Of a stretch of 64,000 nucleotides of DNA, positions 17,517 to 25,443 are shown piece after piece (positions within the stretch are counted from its first letter, which is position 1; every line of letters starts with the position of its first letter). A program made the translations under genes and the position numbers. Source of the DNA: Chitinophaga pinensis DSM 2588 (lineage in GTDB: Bacteria > Bacteroidota > Bacteroidia > Chitinophagales > Chitinophagaceae); the NCBI RefSeq assembly GCF_000024005.1, contig NC_013132.1:2722001-2786000 (forward strand), given 5' to 3'. Under the pieces are notes generated by a model. It ran no database searches, was not told the origin of the DNA, and saw nothing but the letters and a program-made list of their open reading frames with translations.

Positions 17517-19153
17517 GATATTTACTGCGTCGCGTATACCTGTTGATCATATTTTGTTGCTGTATGCTGACGGCCAGCGCCCAGAAAGATAAATGGGTAG
17601 GTACCTGGTCAATGGATTATAAACCCTGGCCAACCACGGGTGGCATTAAAATGCAATTGCAGATTGGCAATCCTGTATATAATACTTTATATCCTGCACA
17701 GCTGAAATTAATTTATCCGCCATTTTCAGGGACCTATGAAGTCTTATTGGCAAAGAAGAATGACAAGCAACTGGGTATTGGCCGCAATAAGTATCCTGTT
17801 GCTGAAGAGCCCTTTCGGCTGGGCGCCTGGATGCTCTATCTCAATGGTACGTTAAGTTATGAGGCGAAGAGTACGCCGGAGCTGTCAATACAGCGGATGT
17901 GGATTAATTCGTACGACCTGTATATGCAGGGATTGTATGCAGATGACGAGATTTATGCATACATGAAAGACCTGTTGAGAGAACTGTTGTCCCGAAAAGA
18001 AATTGCGCTGAAGAAAATAAATAATACGCCCTGGCAACACAGGGACATTCGACGTATACTCCATCCGGAAGGCGATTCCATCTATTTCGGGATCTACGAT
18101 AAAGTAGATATTTACGATAGTATCGTACCGCTTTCTATCAGGGATGAAGATGCCATCGATAAAGATACCGTTACGCTCCTGCATAACGGGAAAGTATTAC
18201 TGGATAAAGCCTATATCACTGAAACTGGTAAGGTATTTCAATTGCCACTGGATACCGGTATTAATATCATTACTTTATTCGCAGATAATTATGGCCGTCT
18301 CCCGCCCAATACCGGCGCATTCCGGGTGAAAAGTTCTACCGGCGGATATATATACGATTTCACGGATCGCCCTAACCGTTACGCTACTTTCCTGGTTGCA
18401 CAACTGAACCGTGTGCCACGTAAGCCTGTTATAGATAGTACAGCACAGCAGATAAATCTGAATAAACTAAGCGCTGATGGCAGACAGGGAACAACGAATA
18501 CTGTCAATACGAAGGTAACAGGAAACCGGCCTTCCACCATAAACGGGAAGATGATATCCTCACAGGAGCATACTACAGCAGCTACCAGTGGACAGCAGAC
18601 GTCTTCCTCTGATACAGATGATAGCCAGTCTGACGGAAGCACAGCTGTATCCACTGCTACGCAGCAGGATAATATCTCTGCACTGAATGGTAAGCATTCC
18701 GCGCATCCGGAATGGGATACGATTAAACCAGTATTGCTGAAACCTATCAATGATAAACGTATCACAGAGCGTAGGAACAGTTTGCTGGAAAAGACATTTG
18801 AAGTCAATGAATCAGAGATAATGCTGGAATTGTGGGATGATGCAGCAGAAGATGGCGACAGCATTTCTATCCGTTTAAACGGACAGGAAGTGGTGACAGG
18901 ATTTCCGGTGAAAAAGAAACGACAGCAACTGAAGGTAACATTGCAGGAAGGAGAAAACCGCCTGATTATGGTGGCGGATAATCTGGGTAGCATTCCTCCC
19001 AATACGGCAGTATTACGTATAGTAGCCGGTGCTTTACGTAGATTTGTGAGCATTAAGACGAATATGAAGCAGAACAATATGCTGCTGATCGTATATGAGC
19101 CGCCGCCTGTTTCTACCGGCAAATCCGGGAAAGGGAAATCCCGAAAAAAATAA
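17513..19153 (+). CDS. Unknown secreted protein with two copies of a beta domain
   Basis: A 546-residue protein with signal peptide (about 1-23, cleavage after ASA). After an N-terminal domain starting DKWVGTWSMDYKPW, a first beta module (about 215-275) contains VTLLHNGKVLLDK and NIITLFADNYGRLPPNTGAF. A Ser/Thr/Gln-rich linker follows (about 330-415), then a second module (about 435-500) with ISIRLNGQEVV and NRLIMVADNLGSIPPNTAVL. The modules are clearly duplicates; FADNYGxxPPNT / VADNLGxxPPNT is the signature. The fold is probably Ig-like. The start overlaps the ribD stop by 4 nt (ATGA). The next gene, yigZ, follows after 3 nt. Function is unknown; it probably acts in the periplasm or at the cell surface. 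Confidence 0.85.
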   Translation: MRYLLRRVYLLIIFCCCMLTASAQKDKWVGTWSMDYKPWPTTGGIKMQLQIGNPVYNTLYPAQLKLIYPPFSGTYEVLLAKKNDKQLGIGRNKYPVAEEPFRLGAWMLYLNGTLSYEAKSTPELSIQRMWINSYDLYMQGLYADDEIYAYMKDLLRELLSRKEIALKKINNTPWQHRDIRRILHPEGDSIYFGIYDKVDIYDSIVPLSIRDEDAIDKDTVTLLHNGKVLLDKAYITETGKVFQLPLDTGINIITLFADNYGRLPPNTGAFRVKSSTGGYIYDFTDRPNRYATFLVAQLNRVPRKPVIDSTAQQINLNKLSADGRQGTTNTVNTKVTGNRPSTINGKMISSQEHTTAATSGQQTSSSDTDDSQSDGSTAVSTATQQDNISALNGKHSAHPEWDTIKPVLLKPINDKRITERRNSLLEKTFEVNESEIMLELWDDAAEDGDSISIRLNGQEVVTGFPVKKKRQQLKVTLQEGENRLIMVADNLGSIPPNTAVLRIVAGALRRFVSIKTNMKQNNMLLIVYEPPPVSTGKSGKGKSRKK

Positions 19154-19156
19154 CGC

Positions 19157-19759
19157 ATGGAAGTTTACTATACAATAGAAAAGTCTGCAATGGCAGAATT
19201 CAAGGACAGGGGGAGTAAGTTCCTGGCCTATGCCTGGCCTGTGAAAACAGTCGAACAGGTGAAAGAATGCCTGCAGGACATCAAGAAAGAGCACCCGAAG
19301 GCAACGCATCACTGCTTTGCTTACCGACTGGGAACTGACGGATTGCAGTTCCGTGCCAATGATGATGGCGAGCCTTCAGGTACAGCCGGTAAACCTATCC
19401 TGGGACAGATTGACAGCAAACAGCTGACCGATGTGCTGGTCGTGGTCGTACGTTATTTCGGAGGAACACTCCTTGGTGCGCCAGGGCTTATTAATGCCTA
19501 CAAAGTATCTACTTCGATGGTGCTGCAACTCATACCGGTAGTACAGAAGAATGTAGAAGCAAAATATCATCTCAGTTTTGATTATACGATCCTGAATGAA
19601 ATTATGACGGTTGTGAAACAGCAGAACTGTACCGTATATTCACAGGAACTGCAACTGTTTTGTGCGATGGATATCGGTGTGCCGAAGGCTGTGCAGGAGC
19701 TGACTTTGTTAAAGCTGAATGATATAAGAGGACTGGAGATTAAAGCAATTAGGAATTAA
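19157..19759 (+). CDS. yigZ: YigZ/IMPACT family protein
   Basis: A 200-residue protein of the YigZ (UPF0029/IMPACT) family. N-terminal domain with FKDRGSKFLAYAWPV, HHCFAYRLG, NDDGEPSGTAGKPIL and VVVRYFGGTLLGAPGLINAY; C-terminal about 65 residues form the DUF1949-type ferredoxin-like domain. The biochemical role is not firmly known; eukaryotic IMPACT relatives affect translation control through GCN1. The last four residues AIRN and the stop codon lie within a copy of the dispersed AT-rich repeat, so the natural C-terminus may have been changed by repeat insertion. It follows the secreted-protein gene by 3 nt. Confidence 0.93.
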   Translation: MEVYYTIEKSAMAEFKDRGSKFLAYAWPVKTVEQVKECLQDIKKEHPKATHHCFAYRLGTDGLQFRANDDGEPSGTAGKPILGQIDSKQLTDVLVVVVRYFGGTLLGAPGLINAYKVSTSMVLQLIPVVQKNVEAKYHLSFDYTILNEIMTVVKQQNCTVYSQELQLFCAMDIGVPKAVQELTLLKLNDIRGLEIKAIRN

Positions 19760-19907
19760 GAATTAGGAATTAGCAATTAATTGTTAATTGTCATCAGTAA
19801 AAGCATAAGGCGTCCGCTATCAGAGGACGCCTTATGCTTTTATAGTGTACAAGCAACGATCTCCGCTGCATTCCAATTCTTAATTCTTAATTCCTAATTC
19901 CTAATTG
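19746..19907. repeat. Palindromic AT-rich repeat element, locus 1
   Basis: Left part 19746-19790 (CAATTAGGAATTAAGAATTA...) and right part 19875-19907 are inverted copies of the same (AATTAGG/AATTAAG)n unit. Between them lie the terminator hairpin and, at 19861-19874, CTCCGCTGCATTCC, which recurs inverted at locus 2 (25176-25267). The left part ends the yigZ reading frame and the right part ends the 3-hydroxyacyl-CoA dehydrogenase frame; both end in ...IRN-stop. Confidence 0.7.
19799..19841. terminator. Strong bidirectional terminator
   Basis: Perfect 17-bp stem (AAAAGCATAAGGCGTCC and its complement) with a 9-nt loop, A-rich on one side and T-rich on the other, between the convergent yigZ and 3-hydroxyacyl-CoA dehydrogenase genes. 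Confidence 0.9.
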
Positions 19908-20790
19908 AAAAGCGGCTGCTTACCGTCAGCTCCTTACTCCCTTTCTCATATTTATAAAAGCCCTCGCCGCTTTTCACGCCCAGGTAGCCGGCGGTTACCA
20001 TATTTACCAACAAGGGACAAGGGGCATATTTCGGATTACCGAAGCCATCATGCAATACGCGCATGATAGACAGACATACGTCCAGTCCGATGAAATCAGC
20101 CAGTTGCAATGGGCCCATAGGATGCGCCATACCCAATTTCATCACCGTGTCTATTTCAGCAACACCAGCCACACCTTCATACAACGAATAGATGGATTCA
20201 TTGATCATCGGCATCAGGATGCGATTGGCAATGAAGCCGGGATAGTCGTTCACAACACAAGGCACTTTGCCTAATTTTTCAGACAATGTAACGATGGTAT
20301 CGGTCACTTCCCTGGTTGTTGCATAACCATTGATGATCTCCACCAGTTTCATAACCGGCACCGGATTCATGAAATGCATACCAATCACCTTTTCTGGTCT
20401 TTTGGTGACAGTTGCAATGCTGGTGATGGAAATGGAAGAAGTGTTGGTTGCCAGGATGGCCCCGGGAGCAGTGTGCTGGTCCAGTTCACGAAAGATTTTC
20501 AGCTTCAGATCAGTATTTTCTGTAGCTGCTTCTACTACCAGTTCAGCGGACTTTACACCGTTAGGAATATCAGTGAATGTAGCGATATTCTGCAGGGTTT
20601 GCTGTCTGAGCTCTTCTGTGATACTGCCTTTGCTCAGTTGCCGCTCCAGGTTTTTGTCAATAGTTTGCAGCGCTTTTTCCAGCGCGGGGGCAGAAACATC
20701 AATGAGGTTCACTTTAAAACCGTTCTGTGCAAATACGTGCGCGATACCATTTCCCATGGTACCTGCGCCGATGACAGCAATTTGTTGCAT
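19894..20790 (-). CDS. hbd: 3-hydroxybutyryl-CoA dehydrogenase (3-hydroxyacyl-CoA dehydrogenase)
   Basis: NAD(P)-dependent interconversion of 3-hydroxyacyl-CoA and 3-oxoacyl-CoA, in fatty-acid oxidation or butyrate-type metabolism. 298 residues; single-domain Hbd/PaaH type without hydratase fusion. Rossmann motif GAGTMGNGIAHVFAQNG (8-24), NTSSISITSI, the catalytic-His segment GMHFMNPVPVMKLVEII (about 137-153), and the C-terminal helical domain with PGFIANRILMPMINE. After the usual family ending GFYKY there are about 15 extra residues (EKGSKELTVSSRFSIRN), the last of which are encoded by the dispersed repeat. It is 39 nt downstream of a carboxypeptidase-like domain gene on the same strand. Confidence 0.92.
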   Translation of the reverse strand: MQQIAVIGAGTMGNGIAHVFAQNGFKVNLIDVSAPALEKALQTIDKNLERQLSKGSITEELRQQTLQNIATFTDIPNGVKSAELVVEAATENTDLKLKIFRELDQHTAPGAILATNTSSISITSIATVTKRPEKVIGMHFMNPVPVMKLVEIINGYATTREVTDTIVTLSEKLGKVPCVVNDYPGFIANRILMPMINESIYSLYEGVAGVAEIDTVMKLGMAHPMGPLQLADFIGLDVCLSIMRVLHDGFGNPKYAPCPLLVNMVTAGYLGVKSGEGFYKYEKGSKELTVSSRFSIRN

Positions 20791-20829
20791 GGTGTATTGA
20801 TTTAAAGAGATGGTACTCAGGCCATCCGG

Positions 20830-21510
20830 CTAATAACCATAATCGGTACCGCCGTAGCTGTAGTTGTTATTGTTCTGTTTTTTGAAGTCACCCCGTTTCC
20901 AGGCCTGGATAAACTGTGCCCATGCCATCGGGTTGAGGATATTCTGTGGAGGAACCTGACCGGCGTAGTACAGTGATTGCGCCTGTTTATTCAGGAACAT
21001 GTTGGTCGCTTCACGTGCGTCCGGTGGTGTATAACGGGAAAGTGCGCGCATACGGGCATTCTCGGTGTTCTTACGGGCCAGTTCATATTCGTCATCCGGA
21101 ATGTCGGTGCTCACAAATGCCTTATCAAACTCTTCTCTGGTAGGGTAGGGTCTGATAATGGTTACCGGCAGATACGTGGTATCATCCACCAGCAGTTGTA
21201 TCATGGAATAATTATTTCCCGGCAGATTCATCGGGATCTTATAGTCTTTCTTTTTAAAACCTACGGCACTGAATGTCAGGGTATCTCCTTTAAAAGCAAC
21301 AATTGAAAACACACCCTGGCTATTGGAAATGGTACCACGGCGTTGTCCTTTTACGAGTACACTTACTGCAGGTACTGCCCGGAGGCTGTCCGCGGTCATG
21401 GTAATACCGGAAATCTGGATAATGCTGTCTTTAAATTGAGATAGCTGGGCCTTCACCAGGAAAGGGAGAAACAGGAAGGACAACAGTATGTAGGTACATT
21501 TCTTATTCAT
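20830..21510 (-). CDS. Secreted protein with carboxypeptidase-like regulatory domain
   Basis: 226 residues from MNKKCTYILLSF; a longer frame to 21552 has no signal-like start and is rejected. Signal peptide at about 1-22 (cleavage near VKAQ). One carboxypeptidase-D regulatory-like beta sandwich (about 30-115): VPAVSVLVKGQRRGTISNSQGVF, DTLTFSAVGFKKKDY. The C-terminal half is charged and helical (DDEYELARKNTENARMRALS) and ends in an Asn/Tyr/Gly-rich tail. In Bacteroidota this domain usually heads TonB receptors, but stand-alone small versions are common and of unknown function. It lies 39 nt upstream of the 3-hydroxyacyl-CoA dehydrogenase. Confidence 0.82.
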   Translation of the reverse strand: MNKKCTYILLSFLFLPFLVKAQLSQFKDSIIQISGITMTADSLRAVPAVSVLVKGQRRGTISNSQGVFSIVAFKGDTLTFSAVGFKKKDYKIPMNLPGNNYSMIQLLVDDTTYLPVTIIRPYPTREEFDKAFVSTDIPDDEYELARKNTENARMRALSRYTPPDAREATNMFLNKQAQSLYYAGQVPPQNILNPMAWAQFIQAWKRGDFKKQNNNNYSYGGTDYGY

Positions 21511-21641
21511 GCCGCCTCTAAGATAAATTATTTGTTTTAAAACCTTGGCCATAGGATTGTGTTCCAGTCAATATAGAGGATGAATGGAAATGAGATCGAC
21601 AAAAACTATGACAGCGGGGACAAATTAACTCTCAATTGGGT

Positions 21642-21649
21642 TAACTTTG
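21642..21649 (+). promoter_or_regulatory. Candidate -7 element of the mrp promoter
   Basis: TAACTTTG matches TAnnTTTG and lies 29 nt upstream of the mrp ATG. No TTTG is seen at the expected -33 distance. Confidence 0.5.
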
Positions 21650-21678
21650 CATCCTGGAATTAAAATTAACAACTATTT

Positions 21679-22776
21679 ATGATCACTACGGAGCAGATAT
21701 TGAAGGCTTTGAGCAATGTGGAAGAGCCTGATCTGGGGAAGGACCTGGTAACACTGAATATGGTGAAAGACATTGAGATTGATGGTAATAAGGTGAAATT
21801 TACCGTTGTCCTCACTACCCCTGCCTGCCCGCTGAAAGATCTGATCAGGAATGCTTGTGTGAATGCAATTCACCACCTCGTAAGTAAGGATGCGGAAGTT
21901 CAAGTGAATATGACAGCCAATGTAAACTCCAACAGGAAAGATGCCAGGAGTGTATTACCTAACGTGAAAAATATCATCGTAGTCGCTTCCGGTAAAGGAG
22001 GCGTAGGTAAATCTACTGTGGCAGCTAACCTGGCCCTGGCACTGTCCGAAGGCGGCGCTAAGGTTGGACTGATGGATGCAGATATTTATGGTCCGTCCGT
22101 GCCCATCATGTTCGGTATTCGTGGAGAACGCCCGATGATGGAAACTGTAGAGGGAAAAGGCATGATCGTCCCGATAGAAAAACATGGCATCAAACTGATG
22201 TCAATCGGGTCTCTGATAGATGAGAAGCAGGCAGTTGTATGGCGTGGCCCTATGGTCAGCAGCGCATTGAGACAGTTCCTCACCGATGTAAACTGGGGAG
22301 AACTGGATTACCTGGTAATTGATACCCCTCCAGGTACAGGCGACGTACACCTGACACTGGTACAGACAGTACCGGTTACCGGCGTAGTAATGGTGACCAC
22401 TCCGCAGGATGTGGCCCTGGCTGACGCTAAAAAAGGTATCGCTATGTTTGGCGGCGGTCAGATCAACGTACCTATCCTCGGTCTGATTGAGAATATGGCC
22501 TATTTCACGCCAGCCGAGCTGCCTAATAATAAATATTACATATTTGGTCAGGAAGGCGGTAAACGTCTGGCAGAACAGCTGGAAATACCATTCCTGGGTC
22601 AGATACCACTGGTGCAGAGCATCCGTGAAGGCGGTGATGATGGCGTACCGGCAATGGTGGGTGGAGATAATCCAACCAAACTGTCTTTTATGGGTACTGC
22701 CAGCATCGTAGCGCGTAACATCGCTATGAGAAATGCGAATGTACCCCCTACCAAGATCGTCGAGGTCTTTGTATAA
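21679..22776 (+). CDS. mrp: Mrp/NBP35-family iron-sulfur carrier ATPase
   Basis: 365 residues. N-terminal MIP18/DUF59 domain (1-85: ALSNVEEPDLGKDLVTLNMV, TTPACPLKDLIRNACVNAI), then a deviant Walker A ATPase (GKGGVGKSTVAANLALALSE at about 103-122) with MDADIYGPSVP and DTPPGTGDVHLTL. Role in the family: carrying and delivering Fe-S clusters in the cytosol. The C-terminal CxxC pair that ligates the cluster in E. coli Mrp is absent; in its place is ENMAYFTPAELPNNKYY, a form I remember from other Bacteroidota. Cluster binding must therefore use other ligands, possibly the Cys in TTPACPL, or be lost. A terminator hairpin follows. Confidence 0.93.
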   Translation: MITTEQILKALSNVEEPDLGKDLVTLNMVKDIEIDGNKVKFTVVLTTPACPLKDLIRNACVNAIHHLVSKDAEVQVNMTANVNSNRKDARSVLPNVKNIIVVASGKGGVGKSTVAANLALALSEGGAKVGLMDADIYGPSVPIMFGIRGERPMMETVEGKGMIVPIEKHGIKLMSIGSLIDEKQAVVWRGPMVSSALRQFLTDVNWGELDYLVIDTPPGTGDVHLTLVQTVPVTGVVMVTTPQDVALADAKKGIAMFGGGQINVPILGLIENMAYFTPAELPNNKYYIFGQEGGKRLAEQLEIPFLGQIPLVQSIREGGDDGVPAMVGGDNPTKLSFMGTASIVARNIAMRNANVPPTKIVEVFV

Positions 22777-22796
22777 TAAATAATGTTCCTGCTAAT

Positions 22797-22833
22797 AAAA
22801 AAGCCATCCGCCGAGAGGCGTGATGGCTTTTTT
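22797..22833. terminator. Bidirectional terminator
   Basis: AAAAAAGCCATC and GATGGCTTTTTT arms around a GC-rich inner hairpin CGCC-N4-GGCG, between convergent mrp (+) and the oxidoreductase gene (-). Confidence 0.88.
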
Positions 22834-22858
22834 CGTTTTTATAGCGCATCTGATACCA

Positions 22859-24214
22859 CTACATGATAAATGGTTTGCCGCCTACCATCACTTCCTGCGT
22901 TTTTTCGTCGAAAGTTGCTTTCAGACCAGTACGGTAAGCCGCATTGGCCATGATCAGGGCGATAGAGTGAGAGTAAGCTGCCTCTATAGGAGCATTCGCC
23001 GGTTTGCGGTCGCGTACACACTGCATCCAGTTACGTACGTGTGCATTTGTCAGCGGATCGCCACCCATATTAGCGGAGGTAGCTATTTTGGTTTCGTTGG
23101 TCGTCAACGTCATTTCCGGCAGCAGATTGGCATGAAGGCCCATTTCCTGTGCTTCTCTTTCTGTTAAGCCACCCGCAGGAGTGATTTTGTTCTTATCGAT
23201 ATCAATCGTACCGCCGTTGGAATAGTACATTTCCTTTGTACCTCCGGAAGAGTTGGAGAAACGGGAACTGTAGGATACCTGGAAACCGCTGCTTGGGTCG
23301 TTCTGCGGACCATAGTCAAATACTGCTGTGATAGTATCCGCATTCACACGACCGTCTTTCCACATATAAATACCACCATTGGCTACGGCCGAACGTGGGT
23401 GTTGCAGACCGGTAAACCAGTGTACCGTATCGATCTGGTGGGTCATCCACTGCCCGAAAATACCAGATGAATAAGGCCAGAACAGACGGTATTCCAGGTA
23501 TTTACGCGGATCCCAGTTGTCTTTCGGGCGACCAGCGAGGAAGCGTGTCCAGTCAGTATCTTCCTGACGGATTTCTTTCACCAGCGCTGGTCTGCGCCAG
23601 CGACCGGGCTGATTCACGTTCCAGGTCATTTCCACCATAGTGATCGGACCAAATTTGCCCTCTTTGATGAAATTATTGGCGGCATGGTAACTGTCACCAC
23701 TACGGCGCTGTGTACCCACCTGGAAGATCTTCCCTGAATCTTTTACGGCTTTCAGGGCTTTGCGGGCATCGTCCATAGTTTCTGCGAATGGTTTTTCACA
23801 GTATACATCCATTTTATTGCCTACAGCCTCTATTGTATGATAGGCGTGCTGGAAGTCGGCAGTGGCTACCATCACCGCATCCAGGTCCTTCATTTTATAT
23901 AATTCGTCGTTATTGACACAAGCCTTGATTTCATGACCTGCTTTCTGTTGCAGGAAAGCCTTTCCTTCTTCACGTCTGCGGTTCCAGATATCAGATACCG
24001 CGATCATGTCAAAATTCAGTTCTTTATGGTTGGAAAAGAAACAGGGCAGTAACGTTTGTCTTGCACGGTCAGAAAAGCCTACCAATCCTACATTGACCCT
24101 GTCATTGGCGCCCATAATGCGGGCGTAGCTGCTGGCAGGAAGGCCCATGGCGCTGAGTGTTATACCTGCGGAGGTAAGCAGGGAATCTTTCAGGAATTCA
24201 CGACGTGATTTCAT
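22859..24214 (-). CDS. Gfo/Idh/MocA-family oxidoreductase with Tat-type signal
   Basis: 451 residues. N-terminus MKSRREFLKDSLLTSAGITL has a twin-arginine motif (SRREFLK) and hydrophobic stretch, so it is likely exported folded with its cofactor. NAD(P)-binding domain from about residue 38 (DRVNVGLVGFSDRA), with the family segment CEKPFAETMDDARKALKA (Glu-Lys-Pro) at about 139-156. The large C-terminal domain has the DTVHWFTGL and HPRSAV segments often seen in periplasmic Bacteroidota members. Substrate unknown; some exported relatives act on glycosides. It follows by 21 nt a secreted sugar isomerase-like protein, which suggests a shared sugar pathway in the periplasm. Confidence 0.9.
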   Translation of the reverse strand: MKSRREFLKDSLLTSAGITLSAMGLPASSYARIMGANDRVNVGLVGFSDRARQTLLPCFFSNHKELNFDMIAVSDIWNRRREEGKAFLQQKAGHEIKACVNNDELYKMKDLDAVMVATADFQHAYHTIEAVGNKMDVYCEKPFAETMDDARKALKAVKDSGKIFQVGTQRRSGDSYHAANNFIKEGKFGPITMVEMTWNVNQPGRWRRPALVKEIRQEDTDWTRFLAGRPKDNWDPRKYLEYRLFWPYSSGIFGQWMTHQIDTVHWFTGLQHPRSAVANGGIYMWKDGRVNADTITAVFDYGPQNDPSSGFQVSYSSRFSNSSGGTKEMYYSNGGTIDIDKNKITPAGGLTEREAQEMGLHANLLPEMTLTTNETKIATSANMGGDPLTNAHVRNWMQCVRDRKPANAPIEAAYSHSIALIMANAAYRTGLKATFDEKTQEVMVGGKPFIM

Positions 24215-24235
24215 TCTATATGAGATTTAAAGTGG

Positions 24236-25099
24236 TTATTGTTTTTTGTAAGCGTTGCGGATCTGCTGCTGCATGTATTCCAGCGTAGGACGAGTCTGCG
24301 CAGCCATATCATCCCAGCGGCATTCCAGGGAGATCCGGCCGGTATAGCCGATATTGCCCAGTGCTGCGATATAAGGCGCTACATCATCACCTGTAGAGCC
24401 GGGAGCAGTACGTTTTTCCCTTTCGGCAATGTGGCAATGCACCAGGTTTTTACGAGCCTTCTTCAGCATTTCAGGCGATTCATGCTCTTTAAGCATATGA
24501 TAGATGTCGGCAGTCAGTTTGAAATTAGGATGGCCTACTGCCATTACGACTGCATTGGCCTCTTCCAGTGTGGTAACGAAATTCGTCTCAGTGGTGTTCA
24601 GGTTCTCTATAGCGATCACCAAGCCATATTTCCCTGCCACGACTGCCATTTTGCGGCAAAGATCGACGAACTGCATTGTGGCGGAATCTTTATTATAGCC
24701 ATCCGGCAGTTTGCGCGCGTTGCCGCTTCCCAGTACGATCAGTTCAATACCAGCCCGTTTGGCCCTTGCCATCACGACTTCTACATAGTCCAGTACCTTT
24801 TTCTCATCCACGTCAGCGCCGGTCAGACGGATCTCCGCCGGAAAGAAGCTATTACAGGTCTTTACCTGGCACTGCATCTTCCTCAGTTGAGCCAGTTGTA
24901 CATTAAAGGTGTCATCCGAGATGGCGGGAGAAAGCAGCTTCTGTACGCCTTCCTCTATATAGGCGTAGCCGGAAGCATGTAACAAACTGTCATTTGCACG
25001 GGAAGTACAAATACCAACCTTGGGTAATCCGGTCTGTGCATTCGATTGCAAAGCGAGCAGAAATATCGCAAAAAATAGCAGCAAGGAATAGTTTTTCAT
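24236..25099 (-). CDS. Secreted xylose-isomerase-like TIM-barrel protein
   Basis: 287 residues with signal peptide (about 1-21, SNAQ). The rest matches sugar phosphate isomerase/epimerase (AP endonuclease 2) TIM barrels: EIRLTGADVDEKKVLDYVE, LIVLGSGNARKLPDGY, VIAIENLNTTETNFVTTLEE with a likely metal-ligand Glu, NFKLTADIYHMLKEHES and HCHIAEREKRTAPG near the second metal ligand group, then GRISLECRW. A periplasmic or lipid-anchored location is unusual for a bacterial isomerase in general but common in Bacteroidota. It is likely co-transcribed with the Gfo/Idh/MocA gene downstream. Confidence 0.88.
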   Translation of the reverse strand: MKNYSLLLFFAIFLLALQSNAQTGLPKVGICTSRANDSLLHASGYAYIEEGVQKLLSPAISDDTFNVQLAQLRKMQCQVKTCNSFFPAEIRLTGADVDEKKVLDYVEVVMARAKRAGIELIVLGSGNARKLPDGYNKDSATMQFVDLCRKMAVVAGKYGLVIAIENLNTTETNFVTTLEEANAVVMAVGHPNFKLTADIYHMLKEHESPEMLKKARKNLVHCHIAEREKRTAPGSTGDDVAPYIAALGNIGYTGRISLECRWDDMAAQTRPTLEYMQQQIRNAYKKQ

Positions 25100-25175
25100 A
25101 AATTCTTTTTCATGAACGGGAGGCTAAAAGTTAGGAACAATATTTTATAAATCCAAAAGGCATTGGTCAAGGGAA

Positions 25176-25267
25176 CAATTAGGAAATTAAAAATTAAGAA
25201 TTAAGAATTGAATGCAGCGAAGATTCTCCGTGGTAATTCTTAATTATTAATTTTTAATTCTTAATTG
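25176..25267. repeat. Palindromic AT-rich repeat element, locus 2
   Basis: Left arm 25176-25210 (CAATTAGGAAATTAAAAATT...), core GAATGCAGCGAAG (about 25210-25222), right arm 25234-25267 in inverted order. The left arm plus core is nearly the same as the inverted right arm plus core at locus 1 (19861-19907). It lies in the 344-bp spacer upstream of pyrF. Confidence 0.7.
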
Positions 25268-25416
25268 AAAACTAACCATTTATAAAAAGATACCGATTTC
25301 GTCTCCTGTACCACATTTCCAATACTTTTCCTATATTTATAACAGCCGGGAACTGTACCCTGTATTCCATATTTTACTAATATTTTCATTTCAAACGGCA
25401 TTGCTTAAGTTTTACT

Positions 25417-25424
25417 TAACTTTG
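25417..25424 (+). promoter_or_regulatory. Candidate -7 element of the pyrF promoter
   Basis: TAACTTTG, identical to the box upstream of mrp, 19 nt before the pyrF ATG. No clear -33 element. Confidence 0.5.
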
Positions 25425-25443
25425 CGCCCCAAATCAATCTTTT

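Noticed and set aside
18379..19158. 259-codon frame antisense to the secreted duplicated-domain protein
   Set aside because: It is opposite a well-supported gene with signal peptide and duplicate modules; its Ser/Cys/Phe-rich translation is typical of antisense frames.
19746..19907. AATTAAG-type repeats considered as a CRISPR array
   Set aside because: Units are 7 bp, contiguous and inverted around a hairpin; there are no spacers and no cas genes.
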